Shown piece after piece: positions 5,810 through 11,860 of a DNA stretch of 12,666 bases (positions within the stretch are counted from its first letter, which is position 1; each line of letters starts with the position of its first letter). The stretch covers positions 1 through 12,666 of the forward strand of contig JBBRPG010000116.1 of NCBI GenBank assembly GCA_038228485.1. The letters are read 5' to 3'. Position numbers and translations under genes: made by a program. Under the pieces are notes generated by a model that had not been told where the DNA came from, ran no database searches, and worked only from the letters and a program-made list of their open reading frames with translations. The DNA is from DATARH01 sp038228485 (lineage in GTDB: Bacteria; Pseudomonadota; Alphaproteobacteria; ATCC43930; CGMCC-115725).

Positions 5810-6982
5810 ATGCAGAACACGCGCCTGGCGACGCTCGACCATGATCTCGGCCCGGAGATCGACATGCTCCGCAATACGGTGCGCGAGTTCGCCGACGACA
5901 AGATCGCGCCGATCGCCGCCGAGATCGACCGCGACGACCGCTTCCCGATTGAGCTGTGGCCGCAGATGGGCGCGCTCGGCCTCCACGGCATCACCGTCGA
6001 GGAGGAGCTGGGCGGCAGCGGCATGGGGTATTTCGCCCATTGCGTGGCGATGGAGGAGGTCAGCCGCGGCTCGGCCTCGGTCGGCCTCAGCTACGGCGCG
6101 CACTCGAACCTCTGCGTCAACCAGATCCGCCGCAACGGCAGCGAGGCGCAGCGTCGCAAATACCTGCCCAAGCTGATGTCGGGCGAGCATGTCGGGGCGC
6201 TGGCGATGTCGGAGCCCGGCGCCGGATCCGACGTCGTGTCGATGCGGCTGCGCGCCGACAAAAAGGGCGACCGCTACATCCTCAACGGCACCAAGTTCTG
6301 GATCACCAACGGGCACTACGCCGATACGCTGGTGGTCTACGCCAAGACCAACCCCGACGCGGGGGCGCGCGGCATCACCGCGTTCCTGATCGAGAAGGGG
6401 ATGACAGGGTTCACCCCGGCGCAAAAGCTCGACAAGCTGGGCATGCGCGGCAGCCCGACCTCGGAGCTGGTGTTCGAGGATTGCGAGGTGCCGGCAGAAA
6501 ACGTGCTTGGTCAGGTCGACAACGGCGTGCGGGTGCTGATGAGCGGGCTCGATTACGAGCGCGTCGTGCTGGCGGCCGGGCCGCTCGGCATCATGCAGGG
6601 GTGCCTTGACGTGGTAATCCCCTACATCCACGACCGCCAGCAATTCGGCCAGCCGATCGGCGAATTCCAGCTGATCCAGGGCAAGGTCGCCGACATGTAC
6701 ACCGCGGCCAGCGCCTGCCGCGCCTATGTCTATGCCGTCGCGCGCGCCTGCGACCGCGGCGAGACCACCCGCAAGGACGCCGCCGGGGCGATCCTCTACG
6801 CCGCCGAGAGCGCCACCAAGATCGCGCTCGACGCGGTGCAGATATTGGGCGGCAACGGCTACATCAACGACTATCCGACCGGGCGCCTGCTGCGCGACGC
6901 CAAGCTCTACGAGATCGGCGCCGGCACCAGCGAAATCCGCCGCATGCTGATCGGCCGCGAGCTGTTCAACGAGAGCGCGTGA
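5810..6982 (+). CDS. ivd: Isovaleryl-CoA dehydrogenase
   Basis: FAD enzyme of leucine degradation, oxidising isovaleryl-CoA to 3-methylcrotonyl-CoA (EC 1.3.8.4) and passing electrons to ETF. 390 residues, the family size. Domain order is the acyl-CoA dehydrogenase fold: N-terminal helices (MLRNTVREFADDKIAP, 19-34), VGLSYGAHSNLCVNQIRRNG (91-110), FAD-contacting LAMSEPGAGSDVVSM (131-145), FWITNG, and a C-terminal helical domain with ILGGNGYINDYPTGRLLRDA. Two features distinguish Ivd from relatives: the catalytic glutamate lies in SGLDYERVVLAAGPLGIM (E250), and the usual C-terminal Glu position reads YEIGAGTSEIRR. The start at 5810 fits homologue length; upstream in-frame codons are not family-like. 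It is followed, 2 bases after its stop, by the small gene at 6985. Methylcrotonyl-CoA carboxylase genes, its usual neighbours, are not seen. Confidence 0.95.
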   Translation: MQNTRLATLDHDLGPEIDMLRNTVREFADDKIAPIAAEIDRDDRFPIELWPQMGALGLHGITVEEELGGSGMGYFAHCVAMEEVSRGSASVGLSYGAHSNLCVNQIRRNGSEAQRRKYLPKLMSGEHVGALAMSEPGAGSDVVSMRLRADKKGDRYILNGTKFWITNGHYADTLVVYAKTNPDAGARGITAFLIEKGMTGFTPAQKLDKLGMRGSPTSELVFEDCEVPAENVLGQVDNGVRVLMSGLDYERVVLAAGPLGIMQGCLDVVIPYIHDRQQFGQPIGEFQLIQGKVADMYTAASACRAYVYAVARACDRGETTRKDAAGAILYAAESATKIALDAVQILGGNGYINDYPTGRLLRDAKLYEIGAGTSEIRRMLIGRELFNESA

Positions 6983-6984
6983 TC

Positions 6985-7173
6985 ATGTCCGAACCAGTCA
7001 CGCTCGGATACTTGAGCAGACAGATGGACCGATTTCTTGCGGAGATAGAGGCGACCCACGTTGATCTCCGTGAGACGCACAGAATCATGCAGCGCTGCGT
7101 CGCAAAGGCGCGTGGTGTCCAAGAGCTGTTGGACGAGTTGTCTGCCCTGATGGCGTTGCATGCGGTTGACTGA
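6985..7173 (+). CDS. Small uncharacterised helical protein between two acyl-CoA dehydrogenase genes
   Basis: 62 residues, beginning MSEPVTLGYLSRQMDRFLAE and ending ELLDELSALMALHAVD. It is charged and predicted almost wholly alpha-helical, with hydrophobic residues spaced as in a short coiled coil (LGYLSRQMDRFLAEIEATHV, LRETHRIMQRCV). The opening resembles small alphaproteobacterial proteins that start with a TLxYIxRQ-like segment followed by heptads, but I cannot name a family. The ATG at 6985 is 2 bases after the ivd stop; a GTG at 6979 would overlap that stop. Its 3' end overlaps the start of the next gene (7160) by 14 bases, which suggests an operon. It uses noticeably more A/T-ending codons than its neighbours, consistent with acquisition or weak selection. 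It could be non-coding remnant DNA, but the tight packing argues for a gene. Confidence 0.6.
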   Translation: MSEPVTLGYLSRQMDRFLAEIEATHVDLRETHRIMQRCVAKARGVQELLDELSALMALHAVD

Positions 7174-8294
7174 AGAACAAATCCTCCTCCGCGATACCGC
7201 GCGCGATATAGCGCAAAACCTGCTCGCGCCGCATGCGGCGGAATGGGATCGCGAGGCGGTTCCCACAAGAGGCGCTGGCCGAACTCGGCAAGCTGGGCTT
7301 CATGGGGGCGCTGGTGCCGCCCGAGTATGGCGGGGCCGGGGCCGACCATGTTGGCTATGCCCTGGCGCTGGAGGAGATTGCCGCCGGTGACGGCAGCGTC
7401 TCGACCATCCTGTCGGTCCATAATTCAGTTGGTTGCGTGCCGGTCCTTAAATTCGGCTCGGAGGAGCAGAAGCAGCGCTTTCTCAAACCGATGGCGGCGG
7501 GCGAGATGCTGTCCTGCTTCTGCCTAACCGAGCCGGGCGCCGGCTCGGACGCCGCCGCGATCAAGACGCGGGCGGTGCGGCACGGCAATCGCTGGGTGCT
7601 CAACGGCGCCAAGCAGTTCATCACCTCCGGCAAGAATGCGCAGGTGGCGATCGTCTTCGCCGTCACCGACCCGGCCGCCGGCCGCAAAGGCATCAGCGCC
7701 TTTATCGTGCCGACCGACACCGCCGGCTACCAGGTGGCGCGGCTCGAGCACAAGCTCGGTCAGCGCGCCTCCGACACGGCGCAGCTCGTGTTCGAGGAGA
7801 TGGAGCTGACCCCCGACTTGATGCTCGGACAGGAAGGCGAGGGGTATCGCATTGCCCTCTCCAATCTCGAAGGCGGGCGCATCGGCATCGCCGCCCAAGC
7901 GCTCGGCATGGCCCGGGCTGCGTACGAGGCGGCGCTTGCCTACGCCCAGGAGCGCGAGACTTTCGGGCGAAAGATCATCGGGCATCAGGCGGTCGCCTTT
8001 CGCCTTGCCGACATGGCGACACAGCTTGCCGCCGCGCGCGGCCTCATCCTCGATGCCGCCCAGCGCCGCGACGACGGCGAGCCCTGCCTGCAGCAGGCGG
8101 CGATGGCCAAACTGTTTGCTTCGGAGATGGCCGAACGGGTCTGCTCCGACGCGATCCAGATCCACGGCGGCTACGGTTATCTCGCCGATTTCCCGGTCGA
8201 GCGCATCTATCGCGATGTCCGCGTCTGCCAGATTTACGAGGGCACCAGCGACATCCAGCGCCTCGTCATCGCCCGCGAGCTGCAAAAGAGCTGA
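7160..8294 (+). pseudogene. Acyl-CoA dehydrogenase (short/branched-chain type) with a frameshift near 7259
   Basis: The reading frame from ATG 7160 gives MRLTEEQILLRDTARDIAQN and LLAPHAAEWDREA, the normal N-terminus, then goes off family at 7259. The family sequence resumes one base out of phase at 7260 as FPQEALAELGKLGFMGALVP and continues without stops to 8294. Rejoined length is about 378 residues, the usual size. FAD and substrate motifs are intact: CFCLTEPGAGSDAAAIKTRA, FITSGKNAQ, QIHGGYGYLADFPVERIYRD, and the catalytic glutamate in VCQIYEGTSDIQR (codon 8238-8240). Similarity is to SBCAD/isobutyryl-CoA dehydrogenase-type enzymes of branched-chain catabolism. A product started at an internal ATG (7233 or 7302) would lack the first helices. 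Because everything else is conserved, a sequencing error or very recent mutation (2-base loss or 1-base gain) is as likely as an old pseudogene. Confidence 0.85.
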
Positions 8295-8347
8295 TGGACG
8301 GGAACCTCGGGCGCTCCCTTCTGTAAATCTACCTGAGGGTGCAGGGT

Positions 8348-8369
8348 GGCCGAGCGCAGGGCGCTGGCC
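8348..8369 (+). other. Stem-loop in the leader of the encapsulin operon
   Basis: GGCC-(G)-AGCGC-AGG-GCGCTGGCC: nine pairs with one bulged G and a 3-base loop, 38 bases before the EncFtn start. No U-tract follows, so it is a poor terminator for the gene upstream; it may be a leader structure or chance in GC-rich DNA. The surrounding 113-base gap (8295-8407) shows no clear -35/-10 pair and no recognisable Irr, RirA or Fur box. Confidence 0.3.
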
Positions 8370-8395
8370 GCCCGTTTCCCCATGGCCTATCCCCG

Positions 8396-8401
8396 AAAGG
8401 A
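8396..8401 (+). promoter_or_regulatory. Shine-Dalgarno that sets the EncFtn start
   Basis: AAAGGA with a 6-base spacer to ATG 8408. It decides this start over the in-frame GTG at 8339, which has no such site and would add 23 residues unlike the family. Confidence 0.75.
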
Positions 8402-8407
8402 CCGAAG

Positions 8408-8779
8408 ATGTCCAGCGAGAGCCTGCACGAAGATCCCGCAAAGCTTGGCCCTGAAGTCATCGACCAGCACCGTGCGATCGTGTCGTTGATGGAGGAATTG
8501 GAAGCGGTCGACTGGTACAACCAGCGCGCCGCGGCGACGACCGACGACGAGCTGCGCGCGGTGCTCACCCATAACCGCGACGAAGAAAAAGAACATGCGT
8601 GCATGGTCTTGGAATGGCTGCGCCGGCAGGATCCCAAGCTCGACGAGAACCTGCGCAAATATCTGTTCACCGAAACGTCCTTCCAGGCGCTGATCGCGGC
8701 GGAGAAGGCGCAGGCCTCGTCGCCGGTTGCGCCCGATGGACATCTTGCCGTCGGCGATCTTCGCGCGGCGAAGGAGTAG
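8408..8779 (+). CDS. encFtn: Encapsulated ferritin-like protein EncFtn (encapsulin cargo)
   Basis: 123-residue ferroxidase cargo of a family 1 encapsulin, oxidising Fe(II) for mineral storage inside the shell. The two-helix core carries the EncFtn signature: HRAIVSLMEELEAVDWYNQR (21-40) and THNRDEEKEHACMVLEWLRR (54-73). By comparison with Rhodospirillum rubrum EncFtn, E30, E60 and H63 (the ExxH pair) are the metal ligands at the dimer interface, E29 and E32 correspond to the entry site, and W36/Y37 are kept. The protein is half a ferritin bundle, so it must assemble as annular decamers. After a flexible ASSPVAPDG linker it ends GHLAVGDLRAAKE (111-123), matching the LxVGxLR-type targeting peptide that docks cargo inside encapsulins. 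The shell gene begins 4 bases after its stop. Regulation is not visible. Identity is very secure. Confidence 0.96.
   Translation: MSSESLHEDPAKLGPEVIDQHRAIVSLMEELEAVDWYNQRAAATTDDELRAVLTHNRDEEKEHACMVLEWLRRQDPKLDENLRKYLFTETSFQALIAAEKAQASSPVAPDGHLAVGDLRAAKE
8771..8776 (+). promoter_or_regulatory. Shine-Dalgarno of the encapsulin gene, inside the EncFtn 3' end
   Basis: AAGGAG, which also encodes the last two EncFtn residues (Lys-Glu), lies 7 bases before ATG 8784. It selects this start over an upstream in-frame ATG at 8727 and implies coupled translation of cargo and shell. Confidence 0.8.
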
Positions 8780-8783
8780 GGCG

Positions 8784-9605
8784 ATGAATCATCTGCTTCG
8801 CGAGCTTGCCCCGCTGACCACCGCCGGCTGGCAGGAGATCGAAAAGGAGGCAAACCGCACCCTCAAGACGACGCTGGCGGCGCGCAAAATCGTCGATTTC
8901 GTCGGGCCGCAAGGTTGGGGCGCGTCGGCGGTCGGGCTCGGCCGCAGCGAGGCGCTCGGCGCCTCGCCGCACGAAAAGGTCACGGCGCGGCTGCGGCGGG
9001 TGCTGCCGCTGGTCGAATTGCGGGTGCCGTTCGAGGTCAATCGCGCCGACCTGGACGATGTCGAGCGCGGCGCCAAGGATGCCGACACCAATGCTGTGAT
9101 CGCCGCGGCGCGGGCGATCGCCATCGCCGAGGACCGCGCGGTGTTTCATGGCTTTGCCGCGGCCGGGATTCGCGGCATCTGCCAGGAGCAGGCGGCCGCC
9201 GGGATACCGATCGGCGACGACTACGAGAAATTCCCCGAGGTCGTGACCACCGCGCTCAACCGGCTGCGCGACGAAGGCGTCGACGGGCCTTATGCGATCG
9301 CGCTCGGCGAGGAATGCTACAAGGGCCTCACCGAGACCACCCATGGCGGCTATCCGGTGCTCGACCATGTGCGGCATCTCGTGGACGGGCCGCTGGTATG
9401 GGCGCCGGGGGTCGACGGCTCGGTAGTGCTGTCGATGCGCGGCGAGGATTTCGAGCTGACCGTCGGCGAGGATTTCTCGATCGGCTATCTCAGCCACGAC
9501 GCCGAGACCGTGCGGCTCTACATCGAGGAGAGCTTCACCTTCTGGCTGCTGTCGCCCCAGGCGGCGATCCCGCTGGTCCACCGCGCCACCGCCAGCGCCA
9601 AGTAG
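8784..9605 (+). CDS. enc: Encapsulin shell protein, family 1 (HK97-type nanocompartment)
   Basis: 273-residue self-assembling shell protein with the HK97 phage capsid fold, expected to form a 60-subunit (T=1) cage around EncFtn. The N-terminus is the cargo-docking helix and its surroundings (MNHLLRELAPLTTAGWQEIE, TLAARKIVDFVGPQGWGASA, residues 1-48). An E-loop region follows (VGLGRSEALG), then the P-domain spine (LPLVELRVPFEVNRADLDDV, DTNAVIAAARAIAIAEDRAV, FHGFAAAGIRGI). The A-domain lies in the C-terminal half (DGPYAIALGEECYKGLTETT, HGGYPVLDHVRHLVDGPLVW) and the end is YIEESFTFWLLSPQAAIPLV. Length matches T=1 encapsulins (about 265-285). No phage genes are nearby, supporting encapsulin rather than a capsid protein. 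A former name for relatives is linocin/CFP29 bacteriocin, which is misleading here. Confidence 0.96.
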   Translation: MNHLLRELAPLTTAGWQEIEKEANRTLKTTLAARKIVDFVGPQGWGASAVGLGRSEALGASPHEKVTARLRRVLPLVELRVPFEVNRADLDDVERGAKDADTNAVIAAARAIAIAEDRAVFHGFAAAGIRGICQEQAAAGIPIGDDYEKFPEVVTTALNRLRDEGVDGPYAIALGEECYKGLTETTHGGYPVLDHVRHLVDGPLVWAPGVDGSVVLSMRGEDFELTVGEDFSIGYLSHDAETVRLYIEESFTFWLLSPQAAIPLVHRATASAK

Positions 9606-9627
9606 AACCCCGCCGCTAGGGAAAGAA

Positions 9628-9705
9628 GTAGGGTGGGTATAGCGAAGCGTAACCCACCATTCTTTGGGCGACGCGATGGGTTGCGCTTCGCTACACCCAC
9701 CCTAC
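9628..9705. repeat. REPIN-like inverted repeat, family C copy 1
   Basis: Arm 1 (9628-9660) begins GTAGGGTGGGTATAGCGAAG and ends TAACCCACCAT; arm 2 (9676-9705) is its inverted copy, ATGGGTTGCGCTTCGCTACA then CCCACCCTAC; the spacer is 15 bases. Arms agree except for a 3-base length difference and two or three substitutions. It lies between the convergent enc and oxidase genes, 6 bases beyond the oxidase stop, and could fold into a long hairpin ending both transcripts. No transposase or RAYT gene is in the window. Confidence 0.88.
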
Positions 9706-9711
9706 GCTGCT

Positions 9712-10812
9712 TCAGCCGCTCGTCGTCCCCAGCCGCGCCGGGTCGAGGCGCGGCAGGCGGGCGGGATCGAACGGCGTCAGGTCGACCGTCCGCGCGGCGC
9801 CGTCGGCGATCAGCTCGGCTATCGCCTCGCCGGTCGCCGGCGCGTTGAGGATGCCCCAGACGCTATGCCCGGTGGCGACGTAGGCGCCGGCGATTCCCGG
9901 CACCCGGCCGATCAGCGGCAGCCCGTCGCGGGTGATCGGGCGGTAGCAAGCCTGCCGCGCGAGGATTTTCGCCGCGCCCAGTACCGGCGAGATCGCGCTG
10001 CACATCGCCTCCAGCCGATAGATGGCGCCGCCGTCCGGCTTGACCTGCGTCGGGTCGAGCGGCAACGCCTCCTCGCCGGAAATGCCGCAGACGTAGGTCG
10101 TGCCGTCGGTGCGCGGGAACAACTCGGGGGTCAGCACTGCGCCGGTGCCCGGTTCCCGGTATTCGAGGAACGCCGCCTCGGCCGGGATTTGACTACCGGT
10201 GTCGAAGACTAGGCTGTGGCCCTTCAGCCCGTACACCGCGGGCAGCGGCAGCCACAGCGCGGCGAGGACCGACCACGGCCCCATCGCGATCACCACCGCA
10301 TCGCCCTCGACCAGCTCGCCGTCCACCTCGACCCCGGTGGCGCGGCCATCGCGCTGGGCGATGCCGGTGACCCGGCCGAGGCGCAACACTGCGCCTTGGG
10401 CCTCGGCGGCGCGCATCATCGCCGCGGTGAATTGGCCGGGATGCACCTGCGCGGTGGTCTCGGGCGAGCCGATCGCCTGCGCCACCGTCACCTCTTCCGA
10501 CATCCAGCCAAGGTCGTAAGCATTGCGCCGGCGCGGGAACCCGGCGAACCCGCCATAGGTGTCGAGCCGGCGATAACCCCAATCGTCGTCGATCGCGTCC
10601 GCCAGTTCGGCATGCAGGTCGAAGCTGCGGCGCGCCAGCGCCTGCACCGGCGAGCCGTCGCACCAGTCGCGCGCCAGGAACCCGCCCGACTTGCCCGACG
10701 CGGCACAGGCTATGCCGGTGCCTTCGATAACGGTCGCGGCGACGCCGCGGCGGCTGAGGAAATAGGCGATCGAGGCGCCGATCACCCCGCCGCCGCAGAT
10801 CAACACATGCAT
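9712..10812 (-). CDS. FAD-dependent oxidoreductase, DAO superfamily
   Basis: 366-residue flavoenzyme of the D-amino-acid oxidase/glycine oxidase/sarcosine oxidase superfamily. The N-terminal Rossmann motif is LICGGGVIGASIAYFLSRRG (4-23; GxGxxG at 7-12) with the ribose-binding E30. Residues 38-53 read ASGKSGGFLARDWCDG, a signature I associate with the Tda3-like branch found in fungi, plants and bacteria rather than classical DadA. Later parts: TAQVHPGQFTAAMMRAAEAQ (substrate domain), VVIAMGPWS (about 172-180), and a C-terminal FAD-closing segment RPITRDGLPLIGRVPGIAGA YVATGHSVWGILNAPATG. The substrate cannot be read. ATG 10812 has AAGAG upstream. It is downstream of the dehydratase gene on the same strand, with only a repeat between them, so co-transcription in amino-acid catabolism is plausible but unproven. 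Confidence 0.88.
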   Translation of the reverse strand: MHVLICGGGVIGASIAYFLSRRGVAATVIEGTGIACAASGKSGGFLARDWCDGSPVQALARRSFDLHAELADAIDDDWGYRRLDTYGGFAGFPRRRNAYDLGWMSEEVTVAQAIGSPETTAQVHPGQFTAAMMRAAEAQGAVLRLGRVTGIAQRDGRATGVEVDGELVEGDAVVIAMGPWSVLAALWLPLPAVYGLKGHSLVFDTGSQIPAEAAFLEYREPGTGAVLTPELFPRTDGTTYVCGISGEEALPLDPTQVKPDGGAIYRLEAMCSAISPVLGAAKILARQACYRPITRDGLPLIGRVPGIAGAYVATGHSVWGILNAPATGEAIAELIADGAARTVDLTPFDPARLPRLDPARLGTTSG

Positions 10813-10823
10813 CGGTCACTCTT

Positions 10824-10899
10824 GTAGGATGGGTAGAGCGAAGCGATACCCATCATTATCGGCCATTCGATGGGTTTCGTTGCACTCAACCCATCCTAC
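10824..10899. repeat. REPIN-like inverted repeat, family C copy 2
   Basis: Arm 1 (10824-10856) begins GTAGGATGGGTAGAGCGAAG and ends TACCCATCAT; arm 2 (10870-10899) is ATGGGTTTCGTTGCACTCAA then CCCATCCTAC; the spacer is 13 bases. It has the same architecture (33-base arm, 30-base arm) as the copy at 9628. The G-to-A change in arm 1 (GTAGGA versus GTAGGG) is matched by C-to-T in arm 2, so pairing is kept. It fills the whole gap between dehydratase and oxidase genes, overlaps the last 14 bases of the dehydratase gene, and ends 12 bases before the oxidase start. Confidence 0.85.
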
Positions 10900-11860
10900 A
10901 TGCTTCCGCCAATATCTCCGCGAACAGCGTCCGGTCGATATTGCCGCCGGACTGGATCACCGCGATTTTTTTACCGGCGAGCTGGTCGCGTTCCTGCAGC
11001 GCGGCGGCGAACGGGGCGGCGCCGGCGCCCTCGGCGAGATTGTGCGTGTCGCTGAAGATGATCCGCATCGCCGCACGCATCTCCGCCTCGGTGACGGTGA
11101 CGATTCGGGCGACATGGCGGCAGATGATGTCGAGCGCCGCCGCGTCGGGCACCCGCACCGCCAGGCCGCCGGCGAAGGTGTCGGCGCTGTTGCTGGCGAC
11201 CGACTTGCCGGCGGCGAAGGACAGCGCATAGGTCGGCGCATTGGCGGCGACGACGCCGACGATCTCGGTCTTGAGGCCCAGCGCCTCGCGCGCCGCGATC
11301 ACCCCGCAAATGCCGCTGCCGAGGCCGATCGACACATAGACCGTGTCGAGGTCGGGCACCGCGCGGAACAGCTCCAGCCCATAGCTCGCCACCCCGCGCA
11401 CCAGCAGCGGGTGGAACGAGCGCACCGGGTGCAGGTTGTCGCGCTCGGCCATCGCCATCGCGTGCTCGTAGGCGGCCTGGAAATCATGGCCGTGCTCGAC
11501 CAAGGTCGCCCCGAACCCTGCCATCGCCCGGTTCTTCTCGGGGCTGTTGCCGTGCGGCACGACGATCGTCGCCTTGAGGCCGAGCCGGGTTGCGGCGCAG
11601 GCGATGCTCTGACCGTGATTGCCGGTGGTCGCGCTGATCACCCCGGCGATGCCCGGCTGCGAGCGCCGCAGATCGTCGAGATAGATCACCCCGCCGCGGA
11701 TCTTGAACGCGCCGGTCTGGGTGTGGTTCTCGTGCTTGACCCAGAGTTCGGCGCCGACCCGTTGCGACAGCAGCGGCCAGCAATATTGCGGCGTCGGCGA
11801 CACCACCGAATGCACGATCTCCGCCGCGGCATCGAGTTGGGTCAGGGTTGGGAGTTGCAT
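10886..11860 (-). CDS. PLP-dependent threonine/serine dehydratase-like protein
   Basis: 324-residue fold type II PLP enzyme, likely deaminating a hydroxy amino acid such as threonine or serine to a 2-oxo acid and ammonia. The PLP lysine is K53 in ENHTQTGAFKIRGG (44-57). The substrate loop is SATTGNHGQS (75-84), the phosphate-binding glycine loop GLGSGICG (179-186), and the C-terminal IQSGGNID (302-309) contacts the cofactor ring. The length and lack of an ACT domain indicate the catabolic, non-allosteric type. HENHxxTGAFKxRGG also resembles the EutB enzymes of hydroxyectoine use, but no other ectoine genes are here. The last residues CRMG and the stop come from the palindromic repeat at 10824-10899, so the native C-terminus was probably altered. 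ATG 11860 has a weak ribosome site. Confidence 0.9.
   Translation of the reverse strand: MQLPTLTQLDAAAEIVHSVVSPTPQYCWPLLSQRVGAELWVKHENHTQTGAFKIRGGVIYLDDLRRSQPGIAGVISATTGNHGQSIACAATRLGLKATIVVPHGNSPEKNRAMAGFGATLVEHGHDFQAAYEHAMAMAERDNLHPVRSFHPLLVRGVASYGLELFRAVPDLDTVYVSIGLGSGICGVIAAREALGLKTEIVGVVAANAPTYALSFAAGKSVASNSADTFAGGLAVRVPDAAALDIICRHVARIVTVTEAEMRAAMRIIFSDTHNLAEGAGAAPFAAALQERDQLAGKKIAVIQSGGNIDRTLFAEILAEACRMG

Noticed and set aside
5740..6643. Minus-strand open frame covering ivd
   Set aside because: It is a shadow of ivd. Only the last 80 codons of the same frame, beyond the ivd start, show real similarity (acyltransferase relic).
8341..8380. tRNA-like string GGTGGCCGAGCGCAGGGCGC
   Set aside because: It resembles the D-arm side of Ser/Leu tRNAs, but there is no anticodon arm, T-arm or closing acceptor stem.
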